From positions 1 to 9,577 of the forward strand of contig JAHJSX010000054.1 of NCBI GenBank assembly GCA_018830205.1: DNA of 9,577 bases. The letters are read 5' to 3'. Source of the stretch: an archaeon (GTDB lineage Archaea; Hydrothermarchaeota; Hydrothermarchaeia; Hydrothermarchaeales; Hydrothermarchaeaceae). Of the stretch, positions 5,295-9,577 are shown piece after piece. The number at the start of each line of letters is the position of its first letter. The first letter of the stretch is position 1. A model generated the notes under the pieces. The model had not been told where the DNA came from. It did no database searches and saw only the letters and a program-made list of their open reading frames with translations. Made by a program: the position numbers and the translations under genes.

Positions 5295-5366
5295 GGCAAT
5301 CCAAAAACATTAAATTTACAATCAATTTATTGGCATAGAGTATTTTTTATGTCCTCTTTTTGAGGA
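5295..5366. terminator. Possible convergent terminators of trm5 and the lipoprotein gene
   Basis: After trm5 the plus strand carries T6 (5343-5348), then TCCTC-TTTTT-GAGGA (5352-5366), a 5-bp stem with a T5 loop, all inside the 3' end of the lipoprotein gene. For the minus strand the short spacer reads through ATTTAATGTTTTTGG (T5 near 5303-5307). Archaeal intrinsic termination relies on T-rich tracts, so both are plausible but weak. Confidence 0.3.
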
Positions 5367-7177
5367 TTCAGTTCATCATTATTGTAAATTTTGACGCTGT
5401 GAGACCTTTCACTGTTGAAATAATTCTTAAGTGGGCACTCCTCGCCCCCTGTATCTACAGTCCAATTTGTTTTTTCAGGCTGCCCTTCTTCTCTAACACA
5501 TGTATGGCCTACTGCTATAAGCGCTCCAGTTTTATGCGTCCAGACACTGCAGTCAAATATATCATCTGACCAGGAAAGAATGGGCAGTTCAACTCGTGCA
5601 CCAATAGGTCCTTGGGCTATTCCCTTTGAGATTATACGAACGCAGTCATTCTTATTTCCGTACTTGTCTGTTTTAACAGTCCAATCACAAGTCAAAGAGC
5701 TGATTTTCACATCGGCTGTCACATCTTCTGTTGCATTCTCAATAATGAGTATGGGGGGAGGAGGTACAGCGGCATTTGATATATACAAATCATCAACAAG
5801 CCCAAGGTCATTTGCACCCCAGTAGTTCAGATATGCGAACACAGTGCCTGAAAAGGCAGGCCAGACATTTGCACTTGTAGATGCGTCCTCTTTTGCATTA
5901 ACATATAATTTAGTTCCGTCAGGACCCCAGCTTACCGCCACATGACTCCACTTATTTAAGGGAATTGTCGTTTTTCCAACAAGCACGTTATCTAAGTTTC
6001 CCCCCCAAACGCTATAAGTCAATTTACCATCAGCGGTAAATCCTAAATGCATTATATAACCTGCTTCCGGAGGCGATGCCACATCGCCCAAATTGAAAGT
6101 TAATATTCCTGAAGGTTTACCCCTCTCGCCTATCGATATTCCTGAATACTGCCGCGGGTTTATCCACACCCCTGCGCTCCCTTCTGTAAGCATTCCTGGA
6201 GAGGCTTCATTCCTATTCCAGCTATGGGCCCCATCCCATTTATACCATGGAGAAAAGGAATACTTAATGTAAGTACCTTTAGCAAGATTTACTGCCTTAT
6301 CCATATTCGGCAGACTGTCTTCGTAAGTCAAAGCTCCAAAGCCTTTCCCCTGCGTGGCGCCATTGAACTCGTCAAGCAGAACTGTTGCAGGCAGAACCGT
6401 GACATTGGAGGCGGTTATAGTGGAAACCTCTACAGATATCTGCTCATGCTTGGGCAGAAGCGGGTGCAGTGTGAAATCGTATATAATCTTCCCACCGCTT
6501 CCGCTATATACAAAGTTAGTCTTAAAGATGGGATAGAGGTAAGTATCATTATGTATTCCATCAAAATACGGGGGAGTCGCAGTATGTACCTCATCCAGAT
6601 ACTTGTCCATGTAGAACAGGCCGCCTTCTATTTTTAGTACTCCGGGAGGCAGTTGCGGCTCTGGTGGTGCTTCAGGCTTTTGCGGCTTCTCCGGTGCTTG
6701 CGGCGCCTCTGGTTTTTCCGGTGCTTGGGGTGCTTCGAGCTTTTGTGGTGCTTGCGGCTTTTCGCCATGCGGCAGGGCTGCAAATTCTTCTTCAGTTAGA
6801 ATTATCTGCACGTTTTTATCCAAGGTATCTCCGTCCCTGTTTATATCTGCCTCTACATCCATACTGCTGACCAGTATTCTGGTTTCAATATAAGTTCCAA
6901 CAGGTACGCTTACCGTGTCTAAAACCACTTCAGCGCCATCGGGGGTCAGTTTAACTATTTTTCCTTCCGGGCTGCTCCAAATTGTTGTCCACTCCCCACT
7001 TTCGTCCTGCAGTTGGATCTCCTTGATGGTCGGTTGGAGATACTTGACTTCAGGGAAACCCACGTCCTTGATTACTATTTGCAACCCCTGCTCGGCTTTT
7101 GGCGCTGGCTGTTCAACGCAGCCGCTAATAAGAAGAATGCCGGACAACAGAATCAGAATTATAAATCCCGATTTCAC
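5327..7177 (-). CDS. Secreted lipoprotein with DUF4382-like, Pro/Ala linker, LamG-like and cysteine-rich C-terminal regions
   Basis: The 616-residue product begins with a lipoprotein signal peptide: hydrophobic residues 5-18 and the lipobox LISGC with Cys20. It should be anchored outside the cytoplasmic membrane. Residues 31-135 (IVIKDVGFPEVKYLQPTIKE, later VPVGTYIETRILV) resemble DUF4382, a beta-rich extracellular family. Residues 138-178 are a Pro/Ala/Glu/Lys linker. Residues 266-470 look like a LamG/concanavalin fold: a Trp-rich first half, then PLNKWSHVAVSWGPDGTKLYVN (406-427) and LGLVDDLYISN (458-468); such domains bind sugars or proteins. Residues 478-616 hold six cysteines (497, 512, 543, 560, 581, 615) and match no family I recognise. 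Many NxT/S sites (for example N258, N480, N571) allow glycosylation. The GTG start at 7177 precedes the signal peptide and sits 29 nt after a strong TATA box. No neighbour indicates a function. Confidence 0.82.
   Translation of the reverse strand: MKSGFIILILLSGILLISGCVEQPAPKAEQGLQIVIKDVGFPEVKYLQPTIKEIQLQDESGEWTTIWSSPEGKIVKLTPDGAEVVLDTVSVPVGTYIETRILVSSMDVEADINRDGDTLDKNVQIILTEEEFAALPHGEKPQAPQKLEAPQAPEKPEAPQAPEKPQKPEAPPEPQLPPGVLKIEGGLFYMDKYLDEVHTATPPYFDGIHNDTYLYPIFKTNFVYSGSGGKIIYDFTLHPLLPKHEQISVEVSTITASNVTVLPATVLLDEFNGATQGKGFGALTYEDSLPNMDKAVNLAKGTYIKYSFSPWYKWDGAHSWNRNEASPGMLTEGSAGVWINPRQYSGISIGERGKPSGILTFNLGDVASPPEAGYIMHLGFTADGKLTYSVWGGNLDNVLVGKTTIPLNKWSHVAVSWGPDGTKLYVNAKEDASTSANVWPAFSGTVFAYLNYWGANDLGLVDDLYISNAAVPPPPILIIENATEDVTADVKISSLTCDWTVKTDKYGNKNDCVRIISKGIAQGPIGARVELPILSWSDDIFDCSVWTHKTGALIAVGHTCVREEGQPEKTNWTVDTGGEECPLKNYFNSERSHSVKIYNNDELNPQKEDIKNTLCQ
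6644..6766 (-). repeat. Coding tandem repeats of the Pro/Ala-rich linker
   Basis: Residues 138-178 of the lipoprotein form a low-complexity spacer. EAPQAPEKP occurs twice in tandem (residues 148-156 and 157-165, DNA 6683-6736, 27-bp unit), flanked by degenerate copies (KPQAPQKL, KPEAPPEP). It separates the DUF4382-like part from the LamG-like part and is probably an extended stalk whose length may vary among strains. Confidence 0.7.
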
Positions 7178-7201
7178 ATTTTCATCATAGATACAGTTTA
7201 A

Positions 7202-7210
7202 CTATATAAA
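7202..7210 (-). promoter_or_regulatory. TATA box of the lipoprotein gene
   Basis: Minus-strand TTTATATAG is a near-consensus archaeal TATA box centred 29 nt before the GTG at 7177. Only a weak GATGA motif precedes the GTG, so the mRNA is leaderless or nearly so. Confidence 0.65.
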
Positions 7211-7493
7211 CATTGTTTTTTGACTTCTCTTTTCCGTAATTTAGCGAGGACTCAATGGTATTTAACGCCTATTTTACGAATAAATTATTCGCTAAACATT
7301 CCCCTCAATTTTGGCAAAATGGCATATACCTTTTCGCGTTCGTGGGCTACATTTCAAATAGAATTATATGTTATACAGGCGTTATAAATGCCATGGGTTT
7401 GGCAACCATTCACGAAAGGCAGAAAAAAAATTCTCGAAATACAGGGGTTCGTTTTGCTTGACGAAGTTTAATAGAGTCGCAGAAATAATCCAC
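7211..7493. other. AT-rich intergenic spacer without a convincing gene
   Basis: Together with the promoter before it, this is the longest gene-free stretch of the window. It holds CGAATAA-A-TTATTCG (7277-7291), a 7-bp inverted repeat around one base, and the distant pair TTTAGCGA (7240-7247) and TCGCTAAA (7289-7296). TATA-like words occur at 7362-7369 and 7382-7389. A 68-codon plus-strand frame at 7255-7461 lacks a ribosome binding site and has no recognisable family. A 57-codon frame (ATG 7368, stop 7541) also lacks an initiation signal. No tRNA or known RNA is seen. Confidence 0.4.
7466..7474 (+). promoter_or_regulatory. TATA-like element upstream of thiL
   Basis: GTTTAATAG is centred about 24 nt before the ATG at 7494. 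It could start a leaderless transcript at the small ORF that precedes thiL, leaving thiL with a leader of about 45 nt that carries its own ribosome binding site. Confidence 0.4.
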
Positions 7494-7541
7494 ATGGGCA
7501 AGGGATACGGGTGCTTGATTGACAGGAGATTTGGCAATTGA
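7494..7541 (+). CDS. Possible 15-codon leader ORF overlapping the thiL start
   Basis: ATG at 7494 encodes MGKGYGCLIDRRFGN and stops at TGA 7539-7541. That stop overlaps the thiL start codon (TTGA, 7538-7541). The ATG has no ribosome binding site but sits at leaderless distance from GTTTAATAG. The thiL ribosome binding site AGGAGAT lies within the little ORF, so its translation could open or couple thiL initiation. I recognise no family. The same frame can be extended back to an ATG at 7368 (57 codons, basic, three cysteines), but no initiation signal supports that. It may be chance; a leader-peptide role is inference. Confidence 0.3.
   Translation: MGKGYGCLIDRRFGN
7524..7530 (+). promoter_or_regulatory. 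Ribosome binding site of thiL
   Basis: AGGAGAT, 7 nt before the TTG at 7538, supports that unusual start codon. The next codons read KLSQLGERRII, the typical ThiL N-terminus. Confidence 0.65.
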
Positions 7542-8494
7542 AACTCTCTCAGCTTGGCGAGCGCAGAATCATCGAGATTTTTGCAAGGAATTTTGATAGG
7601 TGCGGGAGCGAGATTGTGGGCATTGGAGATGATGCGGCTGTCTTTGCAATCGACGGTGAAAACTACCTTGTGGTCTCAACCGACCTGATAACGCAAAAAG
7701 GCCACATGCCCCGCGAGATGACGCCGCGCCAGATTGGGAAATATGCAGTGAATGTCAACCTGAGCGACATAGCAAGCATGGGTGCGAAACCCCTTGGACT
7801 TTTATTTTCTTTTGGACTTCCGAGCGATTTGAGCGATGAATTTGTTGAAGAAATATCAAAAGGCGTAAACGAGACATGCAAAGAGCACGGCACGTGCGTC
7901 CTCGGAGGCGATACAAAAAAGCACAGCGAGATTGTAATTTCAGGCACAGCGCTTGGAAAGGTAAAAAAGGATGCGTTTCTTACGAGGGCGGGTGCGCAAG
8001 CTGGCGACATCATTGGAGTCACAGGAAAAATCGGCTCTGCTGCTGCAGGATTTTATTGCTTGATTAATAATATTGAAGGGGGAGAGAAATTCATAAAAGC
8101 AGCACTTGAGCCGACCGCCCGCATAAGGGAAGGCCAGGTTCTCGCAAAATATGCAAGCTCCTGCATGGACATTTCGGACGGCCTCGCATGGAGCCTTCAT
8201 GAGATTGCAAAGGCAAGCGGCAGGGGATTCAGGGTAATTTACGAAAAAATTCCAGTGGAGAGTGGCATCGAACAAGTAGCAGAACGCTCGGGCGTTTCCC
8301 CTGAAGAGATAATCTTCCACAAGGGTGGGGACTTCGAGCTATTGTTCACGGCATCAAAAGAAAAATTTGAGACTATCGAGAAGGAAATCGGCGTCAAAGC
8401 AATCGGGGAGATAATCGAAAAAGGAACAATAATAGAAAAAGATGGAAAAGAATCAATACTTGAGCCGCGCGGGCATGATTCCTTTTCAAAATAA
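7538..8494 (+). CDS. thiL: Thiamine-monophosphate kinase (ThiL)
   Basis: ThiL phosphorylates thiamine monophosphate with ATP to thiamine diphosphate, the active cofactor, in the cytoplasm. The 318-residue protein shows the PurM/AIR-synthase-like fold motifs in order: GERRIIEIF (7-15), VGIGDDAAV (27-35) with the metal-binding Asp pair, STDLI (47-51), NVNLSDIASMGAKP (72-85), LGGDT (122-126), GVTGKIGSAAAG (160-171), CMDISDGL (209-216) and GGDFELLFT (263-271). All catalytic blocks are intact and the length is usual. Start is TTG 7538 with a good ribosome binding site; it overlaps the stop of a possible 15-codon leader ORF. No TPP riboswitch (THI box) is visible upstream. The radical SAM gene follows after 33 nt with its own TATA-like sequence. 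Identification is firm. Confidence 0.95.
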   Translation: MKLSQLGERRIIEIFARNFDRCGSEIVGIGDDAAVFAIDGENYLVVSTDLITQKGHMPREMTPRQIGKYAVNVNLSDIASMGAKPLGLLFSFGLPSDLSDEFVEEISKGVNETCKEHGTCVLGGDTKKHSEIVISGTALGKVKKDAFLTRAGAQAGDIIGVTGKIGSAAAGFYCLINNIEGGEKFIKAALEPTARIREGQVLAKYASSCMDISDGLAWSLHEIAKASGRGFRVIYEKIPVESGIEQVAERSGVSPEEIIFHKGGDFELLFTASKEKFETIEKEIGVKAIGEIIEKGTIIEKDGKESILEPRGHDSFSK

Positions 8495-8503
8495 TTATTA
8501 ATA
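8494..8503 (+). promoter_or_regulatory. TATA-like element of the radical SAM gene
   Basis: ATTATTAATA, overlapping the thiL stop, is centred about 29 nt before the GTG at 8528. It could drive a leaderless mRNA starting at that GTG. Alternatively GGGGTG (8525-8530) may serve as ribosome binding site for a TTG at 8537. Confidence 0.4.
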
Positions 8504-8527
8504 CCATAAGCGCGATATTATACTGGG

Positions 8528-9544
8528 GTGGCGTTATTGGAAAAAGAGGCAATGCTTTGGAGTCCAAAAAATGGCAATATTAAGTGCAGCCTCTGTTCTT
8601 ATCGGTGCGTTATCAAAGATGGAAAAAGAGGCATGTGCGAGGTCAGGGAGCACAGGGCCGGTAAACTCTATACGCTTAACTACGGTCTCGTGTCATCGGC
8701 CGCCCCGGACCCAATTGAAAAAAAGCCGCTTTATCATTTTCATCCAGGCTCATCTGTTTTTTCTCTTGGAACAGTAAGCTGCAACTTCAGGTGCCTGCAC
8801 TGCCAGAACTTCTCGATATCGCAGGCAAAACTTGATGAGTCCCTAGGGTACCTTTCAGAGTATTCGCCAGAGCGAACAATAGAGCTTGCAAAACAATACA
8901 ACTGCCCGGGTGTTGCCTTTACATACAACGAGCCGACCATCTGGTTCGAGTACACGTATGACACATCAAAGCTTGCAAAGGCGGAGGGCATGTACACGGC
9001 ATACGTCACAAACGGCTACATGACTGAAGAAGCGCTTTTGAAAATTGACCCGTACCTTGATGCCATGAACATCGATGTCAAGGCCTTCACAGAGAAATTC
9101 TACAAGGAGATGTCTGGCGCGAAGCTGCAGCCGGTATTGGATACCGCTGAAAGGGCAGTGAAAAATGGCATCCATGTGGAGCTCACGTACCTCGTAATAC
9201 CTGGCAAAAACGACAGCAATGAGGAGATAAAGGATTTTGTTGAATGGGCCGCGGGCCTCAGTGTAAACATCCCTGTCCATTTCTCAAGGTTCCACCCGGA
9301 TTATAATCTCATGGAGATTGAGGCAACGCCTATAGAAACACTTGAAAAAGCGAGAAAAATAGGGCTTGAAAAGCTAAGATACGTCTATACCGGAAACGTA
9401 GTGGGCCACGAGGGCGAGGACACGTACTGCTACAACTGCGGCGAACTTTTAATAAAGCGGTGGGGCTTTGCGATAAAAACCCTGAATATAACTCAAGATA
9501 ATAAGTGCCCGAAGTGCGGCGTTAAGATTCACGTAATCAGATAA
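8528..9544 (+). CDS. amrS: AmmeMemoRadiSam-system radical SAM enzyme (PflA-like)
   Basis: The 338-residue protein is a radical SAM enzyme whose iron-sulfur cluster motif CxxxCxxC is CNFRCLHC (C85, C89, C92), preceded by FSLGTVS. The N-terminal block CSLCSYRCVIKDGKRGMC (C20, C23, C27, C37) and DPIEKKPLYHFHPGS (61-75) are typical of the pyruvate formate-lyase-activase-like members that co-occur with AMMECR1 and Memo proteins (AmmeMemoRadiSam), whose substrate is unknown. Further motifs are FTYNEPTIWFEY (131-142), YVTNGYM (159-165), MNIDVKAF (180-187) and HFSRFHPDYN (251-260). The C-terminus has two CxxC pairs (C301/C304, C327/C330), a zinc-ribbon-like addition. GTG 8528 is used; TTG 8537 is an alternative that would shorten it by three residues. 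The Memo and AMMECR1 partners are not in the window and may lie further downstream. Confidence 0.9.
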   Translation: MALLEKEAMLWSPKNGNIKCSLCSYRCVIKDGKRGMCEVREHRAGKLYTLNYGLVSSAAPDPIEKKPLYHFHPGSSVFSLGTVSCNFRCLHCQNFSISQAKLDESLGYLSEYSPERTIELAKQYNCPGVAFTYNEPTIWFEYTYDTSKLAKAEGMYTAYVTNGYMTEEALLKIDPYLDAMNIDVKAFTEKFYKEMSGAKLQPVLDTAERAVKNGIHVELTYLVIPGKNDSNEEIKDFVEWAAGLSVNIPVHFSRFHPDYNLMEIEATPIETLEKARKIGLEKLRYVYTGNVVGHEGEDTYCYNCGELLIKRWGFAIKTLNITQDNKCPKCGVKIHVIR

Positions 9545-9577
9545 TGCCGAGGCCCCAAACGCCCCACAGCACAACAA
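9545..9577. other. End of window, nothing recognised
   Basis: The last 33 nt after the radical SAM stop contain no start codon with a ribosome binding site and no hairpin or T-rich terminator. Confidence 0.5.

Noticed and set aside
7255..7461. 68-codon plus-strand frame in the spacer before thiL
   Set aside because: There is no ribosome binding site, no suitably spaced TATA box and no recognisable sequence features; chance is likely in an AT-rich spacer.
7411..7537. TPP riboswitch upstream of thiL
   Set aside because: The conserved CUGAGA and the other THI-box core segments are absent on the plus strand.

Overview
The window is archaeal, most likely from a euryarchaeote or a related uncultivated lineage. 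The evidence is a set of archaea-type genes: archaeal riboflavin synthase, RibL-type FAD synthetase, diphthine synthase, Trm5, and the DUF99 (UPF0215) and DUF1284 families. Several genes also have a TATA-like box centred 25-29 nt before the start codon and no Shine-Dalgarno sequence, the layout of leaderless archaeal mRNAs. I cannot name the species. No rRNA, tRNA or CRISPR array is visible.

Layout. Positions 1-252 (minus) hold the N-terminal part of a TnpB/IS605 OrfB protein that runs off the left edge. Its probable left element end lies at about 253-332, directly before ribC. Next come ribC (riboflavin synthase), a HEAT-repeat gene and ribH (lumazine synthase), all on the plus strand. ribH has its own TATA box, preceded by two overlapping perfect palindromes that look like an operator. 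Convergent to ribH is a minus-strand cluster, DUF99 - ribL - DUF1284, with a 5-nt gap and then a 4-nt ATGA overlap. Upstream of it, also on the minus strand, is dphB (diphthamide synthesis). dphB is divergent from trm5 (tRNA m1G37 methylation) across a 37-bp gap that appears to hold both core promoters. Convergent to trm5 is a large lipoprotein gene (DUF4382-like, Pro/Ala linker, LamG-like domain, six-cysteine C-terminus). A 360-bp spacer then leads to thiL (thiamine-monophosphate kinase) and to a radical SAM gene of the AmmeMemoRadiSam type.

How the genes work together. RibH condenses 5-amino-6-ribitylaminouracil with dihydroxybutanone phosphate to lumazine. RibC converts two lumazines to riboflavin. 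RibL adenylylates FMN to FAD. The kinase step and the early steps are not in the window. dphB and trm5 both maintain translation fidelity (eEF2/aEF2 diphthamide and m1G37 in tRNA). ThiL makes the thiamine cofactor.

No defence system or clearly new multi-gene system is visible. The best leads are the palindromic operator at ribH, the DUF1284 gene translationally coupled to FAD synthetase, the IS605-type insertion against ribC, the minimal divergent promoter, the unrecognised C-terminal domain of the lipoprotein, and a 15-codon leader ORF that ends on the thiL start codon.
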